The position numbers and the translations under genes are program-made. A stretch of 64,000 bases of DNA from Eudoraea chungangensis. Lineage in GTDB: Bacteria; Bacteroidota; Bacteroidia; Flavobacteriales; Flavobacteriaceae. Shown here piece by piece: positions 46,064-56,284 of the stretch. The notes under the pieces are model-generated. The model was not told the DNA's origin, did no database searches, and saw nothing but the letters and a program-made list of their open reading frames with translations. Every line of letters starts with the position of its first letter. The stretch's first letter is position 1. The stretch is from assembly GCF_029360665.1 (NCBI RefSeq), contig NZ_JARDUB010000008.1, positions 1 to 64,000 on the forward strand, in the 5' to 3' direction.

Positions 46064-46654
46064 ATGAGAAATTTTATAAACTTTTTAAAAAGTAAGACCT
46101 TCTTAATAAATATTGGCTTGGCCATATTAGCGGCTGTTGTGATAACATTTGGGGTTCTACAATGGTTAAAAAATTCTACGAATCACGGAGAATTTGTAGA
46201 GGTTCCAGATTTGGCTAAGTTGTCGGTTCAGGAGGTACGTGGCATTGTTAAAGAAGCGAACTTGCGTTATGAAGTTCTAGATTCCGCAAATTTTAATCCT
46301 AATTACCCAAGATTTTCTATAATTGAACAAGAACCCCCTGCGGGAAACAAAGTCAAGGAAAATAGAAAAATCTATATTACTGTAAATCCATCAGGTTATA
46401 AAAAAGTTACCATACCAAAGATTATTCAGGTAACGCAGAGAAATGCAGGATCTATGCTTAAAGCCGTTGGTTTAGACGTGGAACGAATTACTTATATAGA
46501 CGAATTAGGGAAGGACATGGTCTATTATATAAAGTATAAAGGAAAGACTGTGAATCCCGGAGACAAATTGCCCAAAACTTCTAAAATAGAGTTAGTCTGT
46601 GGAAACGGTACAATTCCAGGGCAGGCTAAGGTTAAGGCAGATTCAGAAAACTAG
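46064..46654 (+). CDS. Membrane-anchored PASTA-domain protein
   Basis: 196 residues. A single membrane helix (about 13-32) is followed by PASTA repeats: VPDLAKLSVQEVRGIVKEANLRYEV with IEQEPPAGNKVKENRKI, then IPKIIQVTQRNAGSMLKAVGLDVER. No kinase domain is fused. PASTA domains bind peptidoglycan fragments in some proteins. The gene sits beside ddl and ahead of rluD, 2 bp away. Confidence 0.88.
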   Translation: MRNFINFLKSKTFLINIGLAILAAVVITFGVLQWLKNSTNHGEFVEVPDLAKLSVQEVRGIVKEANLRYEVLDSANFNPNYPRFSIIEQEPPAGNKVKENRKIYITVNPSGYKKVTIPKIIQVTQRNAGSMLKAVGLDVERITYIDELGKDMVYYIKYKGKTVNPGDKLPKTSKIELVCGNGTIPGQAKVKADSEN

Positions 46655-46656
46655 AT

Positions 46657-47685
46657 ATGTCAGAAAAAAAAATAGAAGCTAGCGAAGAGGAACTCTTTGA
46701 ACACTATAGTTTTACAGCTTCTAAGGGACAAGATCCGCTGAGAGTGGACAAGTTTTTAATGAATTTTATTGAGAATGCTACGAGAAATAAAATTCAACAA
46801 GCTGCCAAAGATGGTCATATTTGGGTAAATGACACGATTGTTAAACAGAATTATAAAGTAAAGGCCGGGGATGAGGTAAAGGTACTCTTTGAACACCCCC
46901 CATATGAGTTGTTACTCTCTCCTGAAGACATTCCACTGGAGATTCCGTATGAAGATGATTCTTTGCTTATTGTTAACAAACCAGCCGGAATGGTTGTTCA
47001 TCCTGGGCATGGAAATTATTCAGGAACCTTAATTAATGCCTTGCTATTCCATATTGAAAATTTACCTGCCAATTCAAATGAAAGACCAGGACTTGTACAT
47101 AGAATAGACAAAGATACTTCTGGCTTATTGGTGGTAGCCAAAACCGAAGAGGCCATGACCCATTTGGCAAAACAGTTTTTCGACAAGACGAGCGAGAGAG
47201 AATATATTGCTTTGGTTTGGGGTAATGTAGAGGAAGATGAAGGCACCATCGTTGGTGCAATTGGGAGAAATCCGAAAAACCGCTTACAGATGCAGGTATT
47301 TCCCGAAGGGGAACAAGGAAAGGATGCTGTAACGCACTATAGAGTTATAGAAAGATTGGGCTATGTAACACTTGTTTCTTGTCGGCTAGAAACCGGAAGA
47401 ACACATCAGATAAGGGTGCATATGAAGTTTATTGGACATACCTTGTTTAATGATGAAAGGTATGGCGGAGATAAAATTTTAAAAGGGACTTCGTTTACAA
47501 AATACAAGCAGTTTGTAGACAATTGTTTTAAAATATTGCCAAGACAAGCCCTTCATGCCAAAACTCTTGGCTTTATACACCCGGTTACAGGAAGGACCAT
47601 GCGTTTTAGCTCAGACTTGCCGCAGGATATGACCGACTGTATTGAAAAATGGCGACATTATTCCAAACATTCCTTTTTGTCATAA
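46657..47685 (+). CDS. rluD: Ribosomal large subunit pseudouridine synthase, RluD-type
   Basis: 342 residues. An S4 RNA-binding domain (about 28-90; RVDKFLMNFIENATRNKIQQ) is followed by the RluA catalytic domain with the active Asp in HRIDKDTSGLLVV. Further family segments are EREYIALVWG and LETGRTHQIRVH. It probably modifies 23S rRNA helix 69. RluD rather than RluC is the likely type from the S4 domain and length. Confidence 0.88.
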   Translation: MSEKKIEASEEELFEHYSFTASKGQDPLRVDKFLMNFIENATRNKIQQAAKDGHIWVNDTIVKQNYKVKAGDEVKVLFEHPPYELLLSPEDIPLEIPYEDDSLLIVNKPAGMVVHPGHGNYSGTLINALLFHIENLPANSNERPGLVHRIDKDTSGLLVVAKTEEAMTHLAKQFFDKTSEREYIALVWGNVEEDEGTIVGAIGRNPKNRLQMQVFPEGEQGKDAVTHYRVIERLGYVTLVSCRLETGRTHQIRVHMKFIGHTLFNDERYGGDKILKGTSFTKYKQFVDNCFKILPRQALHAKTLGFIHPVTGRTMRFSSDLPQDMTDCIEKWRHYSKHSFLS

Positions 47686-47776
47686 GAATATTTGATAGGA
47701 GTATTGATAAGTCTTTCTCTAAATGAGGCTAAAATCTAATAAATCCATATTATTTTTATCCTAAACTATAGAACTG

Positions 47777-48538
47777 ATGAAGATTGTTATATCACCGGCA
47801 AAATCTTTAGACTTTGAAAGAGACCTGCCCTTAGAGAGATATTCCGAACCAATGTTTTTAGATCGTTCGGTCAGACTTAATAAGTTATTGCAAAAGAAAA
47901 GTCCCAGGGTACTTTCAAGATTGATGGGTATCTCAAGTGATCTGGCTAATTTGAACTGGGAGAGAAATCAGAAGTTTACACTACCATTTACCCCTGCCAA
48001 CGCCAGACAGGCAGTTTTCGCCTTTAATGGCGATGTTTATCAAGGTTTGGACGCCTATAGTCTTAAGGAGGATGAACTGACTTCCCTCAATGACAAATTG
48101 CTTATTTTATCTGGATTATATGGTGCTTTAAGACCACTAGATTTAATTCAACCTTATCGATTGGAAATGGGCACCTCTCTAAAAGTAGGTCGAGCAAAAA
48201 ACCTATATGAGTTTTGGAAACCAACTTTGACCTCCTTTCTAAATGATCAGCTGGAGGAGGATGAATTGTTTATTAACCTTGCCAGTAATGAATATTTTAC
48301 AGCAATTGATCGTAAGAAATTAAAAGTTCCGGTAATCACGCCTGTATTTAAGGATTGGAAAAATGATAAACTGAAGGTAATTAGTTTTTTTGCAAAAAAG
48401 GCTAGGGGTTCTATGGTTCGATATATAATTACCTCTGATGTACAGTCTTTGGAAGCACTAAAAGGCTTTAATCTGGATGGTTATATTTATAGTAAGGAAC
48501 ATACATTAAAAGAGAACGAACCCGTTTTTATCCGATAG
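47777..48538 (+). CDS. yaaA: Peroxide stress protein YaaA family
   Basis: 253 residues. Family landmarks are MKIVISPAKSLDFE, AFNGDVYQGLDA, LSGLYGALRPLDLIQPYRLEMGT and INLASNEYF. In E. coli YaaA lowers free iron under peroxide stress. The gene stands alone with its own leader. Confidence 0.93.
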   Translation: MKIVISPAKSLDFERDLPLERYSEPMFLDRSVRLNKLLQKKSPRVLSRLMGISSDLANLNWERNQKFTLPFTPANARQAVFAFNGDVYQGLDAYSLKEDELTSLNDKLLILSGLYGALRPLDLIQPYRLEMGTSLKVGRAKNLYEFWKPTLTSFLNDQLEEDELFINLASNEYFTAIDRKKLKVPVITPVFKDWKNDKLKVISFFAKKARGSMVRYIITSDVQSLEALKGFNLDGYIYSKEHTLKENEPVFIR

Positions 48539-48596
48539 AATAAAATGTAATTTGCTCCGTTTATACAGTAAGACAAATACCTTTAAAGCTGTTTAG

Positions 48597-48962
48597 ATGA
48601 AAAGATTTGGTATTCTATATATTGTGATTATTGCTGTATTCTTAAGTTGTACAGATAGAGATGATAACCTAGACTCTATTAACATAAGAATAAAGAACGA
48701 TAGTGATATTCTTTTCAATGAAGTGCAAATTGGGGACAATGAAGAAGTATATGAGAATGTGGAATCAAATTCTTACTCAGACTACCTAATTTATGTGGAA
48801 GGGTTCACTGCGAATACCATCTACATTACCGCAGGAGAAGAAACCTATCGCTTTACCCCCGAAAATATGGATGGGGAGATGGAGCTTCCTATTGGCTTGT
48901 ATACCTACAAGCTAAATCTTAATGCCGAAGGCGAAGTGCTTTTTGAATTTGTCATCGACTAA
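48597..48962 (+). CDS. Small lipoprotein of unknown function
   Basis: 121 residues with a signal peptide and lipobox (VFLSC, Cys about residue 19). The acidic mature part (INIRIKNDSDILFNEVQIGDNEEVYENV) looks like an immunoglobulin-type beta fold. No named family is recognised. Confidence 0.7.
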   Translation: MKRFGILYIVIIAVFLSCTDRDDNLDSINIRIKNDSDILFNEVQIGDNEEVYENVESNSYSDYLIYVEGFTANTIYITAGEETYRFTPENMDGEMELPIGLYTYKLNLNAEGEVLFEFVID

Positions 48963-49081
48963 TTGTACTTGCTTCCGAAATGCTATTTACCTGAATACCA
49001 TATTCAACATTCACTTCTTTCAGAATTTCCGGCGCATTTTTTTATCTTTCTGCTTGATTAGTATTTAAAAGCACCTAGGAG

Positions 49082-49762
49082 TTGTTTCTGCATTCACACC
49101 CATACCCACCTTTTATTGATGAAGATTCTACTAGATTAATAGTGGGGACCTTGCCTCCACCTAGATTTACTACAGGACTTTTAAAGGAAGGAGATGTAGA
49201 TTTCTGTTACGGTAGCAGAGATGGTCAGCTATGGCGGATTCTAGATCGGATATATAGCCTTGAATTAGTATATGAAACCTCTCAAAGAGCGATTAGACAG
49301 CGTAAGGAGTTTTTAAAAAAACAAAAAATTGGAGTTTGTGACATTGTAGAAAGTGCCAAGCGACATAAAATAGATGCTTCTGATCTAGGAATGCAAGATG
49401 TAATTTTGCGCGATATTTTAAGCTATTTAAAGAAATATGAAAAAGTGGATACTTTGATATTTACAGGTGGAAATAGTAAGAATGGACCCGAGTATTTTTT
49501 TAGAAAAATTCTAAAAGAAAAAAGAATACCATTAGAAGTAGTGGATGATCAGGTACCTAGAAAACATAAGTTTCTTTTGGAAGCAAAAAAAAACAGAATT
49601 ATACATACTGTGTCTTTAACTGCACCCTCTGGTGCCGCAAACCGAGCGGTAGGCAGCCTATTGGCCTTTAAAAGGGTAAAATCGGTTAACCCAAATTACA
49701 ATACTTTTGACTTTAGAATAGACCAATACCGGCCAGTTTTCATGGATAAAATGTCGTACTAG
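49082..49762 (+). CDS. Uracil-DNA glycosylase superfamily protein
   Basis: 226 residues. The start is TTG at 49082: an in-frame stop lies two codons upstream and no ATG occurs before the first motif. Motif 1 is in RLIVGTLPPPRF and the C-terminal motif in TAPSGAANRAVGS, both at the positions of UDG-fold enzymes. The central part (GVCDIVESAKRHKIDASDLGMQ) matches the small UDG-like proteins of bacteria. Its base specificity is unclear. Confidence 0.72.
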   Translation: MFLHSHPYPPFIDEDSTRLIVGTLPPPRFTTGLLKEGDVDFCYGSRDGQLWRILDRIYSLELVYETSQRAIRQRKEFLKKQKIGVCDIVESAKRHKIDASDLGMQDVILRDILSYLKKYEKVDTLIFTGGNSKNGPEYFFRKILKEKRIPLEVVDDQVPRKHKFLLEAKKNRIIHTVSLTAPSGAANRAVGSLLAFKRVKSVNPNYNTFDFRIDQYRPVFMDKMSY

Positions 49763-49978
49763 GCGTATTTATCTCCTCTAAGAATAGCCCATCTTTGCTA
49801 TACTTTCCGCAGTAGTAAATCTAAATACTCTTGTTAATTTTCTTTTTGGAGAAAGTTATTTTGTGATTTGACTTTTTTTCTGTGTTTATATTCTGAATAA
49901 TGATGATCTTTGAGAAGAACTGAATAATGTTTCCCAAGAAATTAATATGGCGTTTTCCTGCCTTAAGGCCTTAGTTTT

Positions 49979-52525
49979 ATGCATCAAATTGAAAGACTAG
50001 AAGAGTTTAAAAAATCTGTGACTAATAAGTTTTATGTCTATAATAGCTTATTTCTTAATTTACCATATCGGAATATTGAAAATGTTGGTATTCTTATACC
50101 ACTGCTTTTACATCAGTGCGAAGAAGGCCTAAGCTCTGGTAAGAACCCAGAACAAATCTTGGAGTTATTCTTTCATAAATACGCCAACTTACCCAGCGAG
50201 AAAGAGCAAATAGACTTTATGTTCCGGATAATTCAATATGTAGAAAGGCAGGTTGTGCTTTATGACAGTGTGGAAGATGCTGCTTTTCCGAAATTACATG
50301 AGCATACAAACTCCTTATCCATAAAAGATTATTTCCAGCTGGTTAATAAAAACAAAAGTTGGGATAAAATAGCTAAGAAACTATCTACTTTCAGTGCTAG
50401 GATTGTACTAACTGCCCATCCTACACAGTTTTATACTCCTGCAGTCCTTGATATAATAGAGGAATTAAAAAGACTCATCTTAAAGGATAGTATTAATGAC
50501 ATAGATGTTGTATTGCAACAATTGGGTTTAACTTCTCTTATAAATTCAAAAAAGCCTACTCCTTTAGATGAGGCCAAAAACATTATCTATATTCTTCGAA
50601 ATGTATATTATGATGCGGTAGGTAGCCTTTTTTCGTATATCAAGAGCAATATAGACAATGATTCATTTGATAATTACGATATCATTAAACTTGGCTTTTG
50701 GCCAGGTGGTGATCGTGACGGCAATCCATACGTTACTGCTGAAATAACGGAAAAGGTAGCTGATGAGCTGCGCATCAATCTAATGAAGTGCTATTATAAC
50801 GACCTAAAAAGTCTTCGTAAAAAGTTGACATTTAAAGAGCTTCGACCAAGTTTAAATAGTCTCAGGGATCAGTTGTATGTGGCGATGTTCGACCCCAAGG
50901 CGTTCATAAATTATACTGATATTATTAACCCACTTATAGAAGTAAGGGATCTTCTAAAAGATAGATACAATAGTTTGTATATAAATGATCTGGATATTTT
51001 AATAGATAAAGTAAGAATATTTAAAACACATTTTGCTACCCTCGATATACGGCAAGACCATAGTAAACACTTGTTGGTACTAGAATCTATCCTTAAAAAG
51101 CAGGGTATAATAAAAGAGTCATTGGAGGAAAAATCGCAAGATGAGCTCACCAAGATATTACTTCACTCAGACCTCCAAATTGCTCCAAGGGATTTCAAAG
51201 ACGAATTAGTTAAAGATACATTGATAAATGTTGGGCAATTAAAGAAGATTCAGCAAAAGAATGGAGAGGAAGGTTGTAATCGATATATTATTAGTAATTC
51301 AGAGGATATTTTTTCTGTACTAATTGTATATGCTCTGTTTAGGTGGTGTGGATGGAAAAGTGATGCAATTACCTTCGATATTATTCCCTTATTCGAAACT
51401 ATGACAGGCATGGACCAGGCCGAAGCAACCATGCAAACTCTTTTTAGTTTGCCAGAATACAGGCAACATATAGAGCGTCGGGGAAATAAACAGACCATAA
51501 TGTTAGGTTTTTCTGATGGTACAAAAGATGGAGGCTACTTAAAGGCTAATTGGTCTATTCTAAAGACAAAAGAAGTTTTATCGAAAGTATGTAAAAACAA
51601 TGGAGTACAGGCCCTGTTTTTTGATGGGAGGGGTGGGCCGCCTGCCCGGGGAGGTGGAAAGACTCACAGGTTTTATGCTGCACAGACAAAAGATATAGCT
51701 AATAATGAGATTCAGTTAACAATTCAGGGCCAGACCATTACGAGTACCTATGGCACCAAGGAACAGTTTATGCACAATTCCGAACAGCTACTAACTGCTG
51801 GTCTATCTAATAATTTGTTTGGAAAAGAAAATGTTATTTCCAAAGACTCCAGAAAGCTCTTAGAAGAATTAGCTGCGCTTAGTTTTGAAAAATATGATGC
51901 CTTAAAACAGCATGAAAAATTTATCTCTTATTTAGAGAACAGAAGTACTTTAAAGTATTATACCAAGGCAAATATTGGTAGTAGACCAGGAAAACGGGGG
52001 AAAAAGGCTAAACTAGAACTCACGGATCTCCGGGCTATTTCATTTGTGGGTTCATGGAGTCAGTTAAAGCAAAATGTGCCAGGGTATTTTGGTCTTGGTA
52101 CGGCAATCCAAACCCTTAAAAATGAAGGTAGATTAAAAGAGGTTAAAAAGTTGTACAGAGAAGTTCCGTTTTTCCAAACCCTTATGCTTAATAGTATGAT
52201 GTCTCTATCGAAGTGTTATTTTGAACTTACTTCCTATATGAAAGAGGATGCTGAATACGGAGATTTTTGGAATATATTACATGATGAGTATTTATTATCT
52301 AAAAAAATGCTGTTAGAAATAAGTAGCTCAAAAGTACTGATGGAGAATGAGGCCGTTTCTCGTGAATCTATAAAGATAAGGGAGAGTATTGTATTACCAT
52401 TATTAGTAATACAGCAATACGCTCTTTTTCAGATTAGTCAAGATTCACCACATAAAGCCGAATATGAAAAAATAGTAACCAGATCTTTATATGGGAATAT
52501 TAATGCGAGTAGAAATTCGGCTTAA
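49979..52525 (+). CDS. ppc: Phosphoenolpyruvate carboxylase
   Basis: 848 residues, slightly short for the family. Catalytic landmarks are VLTAHPTQ, the FFDGRGGPPARGGGKTHRF loop and NIGSRPGKRGKK. It makes oxaloacetate to refill the TCA cycle. The C-terminus ends SRNSA in place of the usual RNTG, and the FVGSWSQ segment differs from the FAWTQ of enteric enzymes, marking it as a divergent class. Confidence 0.92.
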   Translation: MHQIERLEEFKKSVTNKFYVYNSLFLNLPYRNIENVGILIPLLLHQCEEGLSSGKNPEQILELFFHKYANLPSEKEQIDFMFRIIQYVERQVVLYDSVEDAAFPKLHEHTNSLSIKDYFQLVNKNKSWDKIAKKLSTFSARIVLTAHPTQFYTPAVLDIIEELKRLILKDSINDIDVVLQQLGLTSLINSKKPTPLDEAKNIIYILRNVYYDAVGSLFSYIKSNIDNDSFDNYDIIKLGFWPGGDRDGNPYVTAEITEKVADELRINLMKCYYNDLKSLRKKLTFKELRPSLNSLRDQLYVAMFDPKAFINYTDIINPLIEVRDLLKDRYNSLYINDLDILIDKVRIFKTHFATLDIRQDHSKHLLVLESILKKQGIIKESLEEKSQDELTKILLHSDLQIAPRDFKDELVKDTLINVGQLKKIQQKNGEEGCNRYIISNSEDIFSVLIVYALFRWCGWKSDAITFDIIPLFETMTGMDQAEATMQTLFSLPEYRQHIERRGNKQTIMLGFSDGTKDGGYLKANWSILKTKEVLSKVCKNNGVQALFFDGRGGPPARGGGKTHRFYAAQTKDIANNEIQLTIQGQTITSTYGTKEQFMHNSEQLLTAGLSNNLFGKENVISKDSRKLLEELAALSFEKYDALKQHEKFISYLENRSTLKYYTKANIGSRPGKRGKKAKLELTDLRAISFVGSWSQLKQNVPGYFGLGTAIQTLKNEGRLKEVKKLYREVPFFQTLMLNSMMSLSKCYFELTSYMKEDAEYGDFWNILHDEYLLSKKMLLEISSSKVLMENEAVSRESIKIRESIVLPLLVIQQYALFQISQDSPHKAEYEKIVTRSLYGNINASRNSA

Positions 52526-52571
52526 GCTGTTATTAATTATACCTCTATCTCAATTGCCTTTTTGCTAAGAT

Positions 52572-54065
52572 TTAATTCATATTTGTGCTAAGAATGCTAT
52601 AGAAAGCCTCAATGCCATAGGCTATTTGTGCAATCTTTAGGTTCTCATTTGGGCTATGTTGGTTATTATCCGGATTTACCATTGGTACCAGAAAAGCCGG
52701 AATATTAAGTTCGTTAATGAATGGCGCTATTGGCACCGTACCTCCCATGATTCTTATTTGAACTACTTCTTCTGAGAAAGCTTGTTGAAGAGTATTTGCA
52801 ATGAAAACCCCATATGGGTTGTCTAGATTAGTTCTAAAGGCACTGGTAACAGAACCTTCTGTTATAGTAACAATACGATCGTATTTAAGCCTGTCTGCCT
52901 TATTTGGCACCCTATCTAATACTTCATATCCTTGCTTTTCCACATGCGTTTTTACTAATGCCTTAAGTCTATTTCCATCTGTTTCCGGAACTAAGCGAAT
53001 ATCAATTTCTGCGGTGGCACTGGCCGGAACTATAGTTCTAGCCTTATCACCAACCCAACCCGAAGAAAGACCTCTGACATTTAAAGAAGGATATTGCAAA
53101 GACTCCTGATAAAAACTACCTACTTTCTCGGCCCTTTTAATTTGTAATTTTTCATTTATTTCGGCCGTGTTATCGGGAACATTTTGAAGAACTTTTAGTG
53201 TTGGACCATTGACTTCTATTCCATCGTAATATCCGTCTATCAATACCCTGCCATTTGAATCTTTCATGCTCGCGAGAATCTGCGATAATTCAAATCCAGG
53301 ATTTGGCGCATAGTTTCCATAGTGGCCGCTGTGTTGCGGAAGTATAGGACCATAAGTAGAAAGGGTCAAGGTAGTTATTCCTCTACATCCATAAACTATG
53401 GTGGGTTTTCCAGAACTGTGCACCGGGCCGTCTGAAATAATCAAAAAATCTGCACTGAGAAGCTCTCTGTAATCTTTCACCGCCTGGGGTAAAGGAGCAC
53501 TGCTTCTTTCTTCTTCACTATCTAAAATAATTTTAATATTAAAAGGTAATACTACTTCGTTTTTTTGGAGTAAGTCAATCGCATTTAAAAACATTACAAT
53601 AGGACCCTTGTCATCTGAGGTAGACCTACCAAACAAACGCCAATCGTAGTTGATGTCATCCTTAAGACTATTAAATGGTATGGTCTTCCATTCACCTTCT
53701 TCTTCGGTTTTTAATACCACTTCATAGGGATTGGGTTGGTCCCACCGGGCGGGGTCTACAGACTGTCCGTCAAAATGCATATAGAACAAGATAGTAGGTT
53801 TTTCATCCTCCATAGGTAAGGAGGCAAAGAATAAAGACTCCCCTGAGGTGGGAAGAATAGATGAGTTAAATCCTCTGGCATTGAATTTTTCTGTTAGCCA
53901 AGTCAAATTTCTATTGATATCAGCATGCTGAAGGGCATCATTGGGTATTGCCACAAACTCAACAAGTTCGTCAATACTATGCTTAACCTGTGATTTTAAA
54001 TCTATTTTCTGCGCAAAAAGACTTCCTGAAAATAAAACAATGGCAAGTGTGCTAAAGTATTTCAT
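52572..54065 (-). CDS. Secreted M20-family peptidase (dipeptidase-like)
   Basis: 497 residues with a signal peptide ending SLFAQ. Metal-binding motifs in order are LFYMHFDGQSVDP (His, Asp), GRSTSDDKGP, ILDSEEERSS (catalytic and bridging Glu) and NQHSPNENL (His). The insert between them matches M20 dimerisation domains. It lies 34 bp downstream of a small gene that follows trpA, so it may be at the end of the trp transcript or have its own promoter. Confidence 0.85.
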   Translation of the reverse strand: MKYFSTLAIVLFSGSLFAQKIDLKSQVKHSIDELVEFVAIPNDALQHADINRNLTWLTEKFNARGFNSSILPTSGESLFFASLPMEDEKPTILFYMHFDGQSVDPARWDQPNPYEVVLKTEEEGEWKTIPFNSLKDDINYDWRLFGRSTSDDKGPIVMFLNAIDLLQKNEVVLPFNIKIILDSEEERSSAPLPQAVKDYRELLSADFLIISDGPVHSSGKPTIVYGCRGITTLTLSTYGPILPQHSGHYGNYAPNPGFELSQILASMKDSNGRVLIDGYYDGIEVNGPTLKVLQNVPDNTAEINEKLQIKRAEKVGSFYQESLQYPSLNVRGLSSGWVGDKARTIVPASATAEIDIRLVPETDGNRLKALVKTHVEKQGYEVLDRVPNKADRLKYDRIVTITEGSVTSAFRTNLDNPYGVFIANTLQQAFSEEVVQIRIMGGTVPIAPFINELNIPAFLVPMVNPDNNQHSPNENLKIAQIAYGIEAFYSILSTNMN

Positions 54066-54099
54066 ACTTTTAATTAGTTGGTTTTTAAATGTAGGGATT

Positions 54100-54327
54100 C
54101 TATTTGTGGGAAGCTCTTTTTATTCTAAAAAAAATAAATAATAAAAGCAAAAGAAATGGGAGCCCATGGAAAAGCAAATCAAACCAATCCATTGGTTGCA
54201 TTCCAACAGCCCCTCCTGCAAGCCATTTTAATTTTCCCCAAAGATGAGGTTCAGGAAAATAGGGGGCAAGTCCTAAGGTAAGACATAAGATTAAAATCAG
54301 CTTTCCATACTCTAATATTTTAGCCAT
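54100..54327 (-). CDS. Small membrane protein of unknown function
   Basis: 75 residues with two hydrophobic helices (about 8-22 and 51-67) and conserved-looking LGLAPYFPEPHLWGKLKWL and GMQPMDWFDLLFHGLPF between them. It starts 2 bp after the trpA stop and so is probably on the trp transcript. I know of similar short flavobacterial proteins but no proven function. Confidence 0.65.
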   Translation of the reverse strand: MAKILEYGKLILILCLTLGLAPYFPEPHLWGKLKWLAGGAVGMQPMDWFDLLFHGLPFLLLLLFIFFRIKRASHK

Positions 54328-54329
54328 TT

Positions 54330-55094
54330 TTACCTGATCTTCTTTATAAAATCTGCAATTCCTATAACACCATCGTTGTTTAACATTTTAATAAATGCAG
54401 AACCTATAATGGCTCCTTTGGCATATGTTGTTGCTTGTTTAAACGTCTCCGCATTACTTATTCCAAATCCTACTATTTGTGGATTATTCAAATTCATTTC
54501 TTGAATACGATGGAAGTATTTCGCCTGCTTATCTCCGAACCCATCCTGTGCCCCTGTGGTGCTGGCAGAACTTACCATGTATATAAATCCCTTCGAAGCA
54601 GCGTCTATTTCGTTGATTCGTTTCACACTAGTTTGTGGTGTAATAAGAAACATATTTAGAAGGTTGTATTTCTTAAAGATAGATTCATATTCGTTCTTAT
54701 AAACATCTAAAGGAAGGTCGGGCAGAATTAAACCATCAATTCCAATATCTGCACAGTTTTTGCAGAATGCTTCAACACCATATTGCAAAACGGGGTTAAA
54801 ATATCCCATAATGATAAGGGGTATTGAAATGGTATTTCGAACGGTTTTTAGTTGCTCGAATAAAACTTCTGTATTCATACCATTTCTTAAAGCCTTTGTA
54901 GAACTCTGTTGGATAGTAGGTCCGTCTGCCAAAGGATCGCTAAATGGCAGTCCAATTTCTATCATATCAACTCCTGCTTTTTCTAAAGCTTCCATAATAG
55001 GCACGGTATCGTTTAATTGTGGATAACCCGCTGTGAAATAAATAGAAAGAAGATCTTGTTTTTCTTGTAGTTTAAGCTGTATTCTATTATTCAT
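54330..55094 (-). CDS. trpA: Tryptophan synthase alpha chain
   Basis: 254 residues. It cleaves indole-3-glycerol phosphate. YFTAGYP, the catalytic Glu/Asp region MIEIGLPFSDPLADGPTIQ and SSASTTGAQ are present. It is the last biosynthetic gene of the operon, 5 bp after trpB. Confidence 0.96.
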   Translation of the reverse strand: MNNRIQLKLQEKQDLLSIYFTAGYPQLNDTVPIMEALEKAGVDMIEIGLPFSDPLADGPTIQQSSTKALRNGMNTEVLFEQLKTVRNTISIPLIIMGYFNPVLQYGVEAFCKNCADIGIDGLILPDLPLDVYKNEYESIFKKYNLLNMFLITPQTSVKRINEIDAASKGFIYMVSSASTTGAQDGFGDKQAKYFHRIQEMNLNNPQIVGFGISNAETFKQATTYAKGAIIGSAFIKMLNNDGVIGIADFIKKIR

Positions 55095-55099
55095 TCTAT

Positions 55100-56281
55100 T
55101 TATAATTTAAAATAATCAATATAGGTTTGCAGGTCTTTATCTCCTCTTCCAGAGAGATTTACCACAACGACGTCTTCCGGTTGAAATTTTTTGTGCTCAA
55201 AAACTGCAAATGCATGAGAAGTCTCAATGGCAGGGATAATTCCTTCCAACTGGGAGACCAGAAGTCCGGCCCGCATAGCTTCTTCATCGTCAATAGAAAT
55301 AAATTCTCCTCTGCCGGAGGTATAGAGATGTGCATGCATAGGTCCTACACCGGGATAATCCAGTCCGGCCGAAATAGAATAGGGTTCTGTTATTTGACCG
55401 TCTTTTGTTTGCATCAATAGTGTCTTACTGCCATGAATGATACCAATTTTTCCCAGAGCCGAAGTTGCTGCGCTTTCTCCTGAATGAATTCCTTTACCTG
55501 CGGCTTCAACAGCAATAATCCCAACTTCTTCATTGTCTAAAAAATGGTAATATGCCCCGGCTGCGTTACTACCCCCGCCAACACAAGCTACAACATAATC
55601 GGGATCGGTTCTTCCTTCTTTCTCTTGTAATTGTATTTTAATTTCCTCAGAAATAATAGATTGAAACCTAGCTACCATATCTGGATAGGGATGAGGTCCA
55701 ACTACCGAACCAATTATATAGTGTGTGTCCTCTGGATTATTGATCCAGTCCCGTATGGCCTCATTGGTTGCGTCTTTAAGTGTTTTACTGCCAGATTTTG
55801 CCGCCCGTACTTCTGCCCCTAACATTTTCATTCTTGCTACATTTGGTGCTTGCCTTTTGATATCAATTTCCCCCATATAGACGACACATTTAATACCCAT
55901 AAGCGCACAAACTGTGGCTGTTGCCACACCGTGCTGGCCAGCTCCAGTCTCAGCGATGATTCGATTTTTTCCTAGTCTTTGCGCCATTAAAATTTGGCCT
56001 ATTGTATTATTTACTTTATGAGCTCCTGTATGGCACAAATCTTCTCTTTTGAGATAAATTCTGGCATTGTAATTTTCAGAAAGTCGTTTGGCATAATATA
56101 GAGGAGTAGGTCTGCCAACATAATCTTTTAATAAAGCCTCAAAATCCTTCCTAAAGGATGGCTCATTCATGATTTTAATGTAATTCTCTCTTAATTCTTC
56201 GGTATTAGGATAGAGCATTTCGGGAATATAGGCTCCTCCAAACTCTCCGTAATATCCTTTATTATCTGCATTATAACTCAT
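55100..56281 (-). CDS. trpB: Tryptophan synthase beta chain
   Basis: 393 residues. The PLP lysine is in [23 protein letters not shown] and the [11 protein letters not shown] motif are present. It condenses indole with serine. It is 3 bp after trpF and 5 bp before trpA. Confidence 0.97.
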   Translation of the reverse strand: MSYNADNKGYYGEFGGAYIPEMLYPNTEELRENYIKIMNEPSFRKDFEALLKDYVGRPTPLYYAKRLSENYNARIYLKREDLCHTGAHKVNNTIGQILMAQRLGKNRIIAETGAGQHGVATATVCALMGIKCVVYMGEIDIKRQAPNVARMKMLGAEVRAAKSGSKTLKDATNEAIRDWINNPEDTHYIIGSVVGPHPYPDMVARFQSIISEEIKIQLQEKEGRTDPDYVVACVGGGSNAAGAYYHFLDNEEVGIIAVEAAGKGIHSGESAATSALGKIGIIHGSKTLLMQTKDGQITEPYSISAGLDYPGVGPMHAHLYTSGRGEFISIDDEEAMRAGLLVSQLEGIIPAIETSHAFAVFEHKKFQPEDVVVVNLSGRGDKDLQTYIDYFKL

Positions 56282-56284
56282 AGC

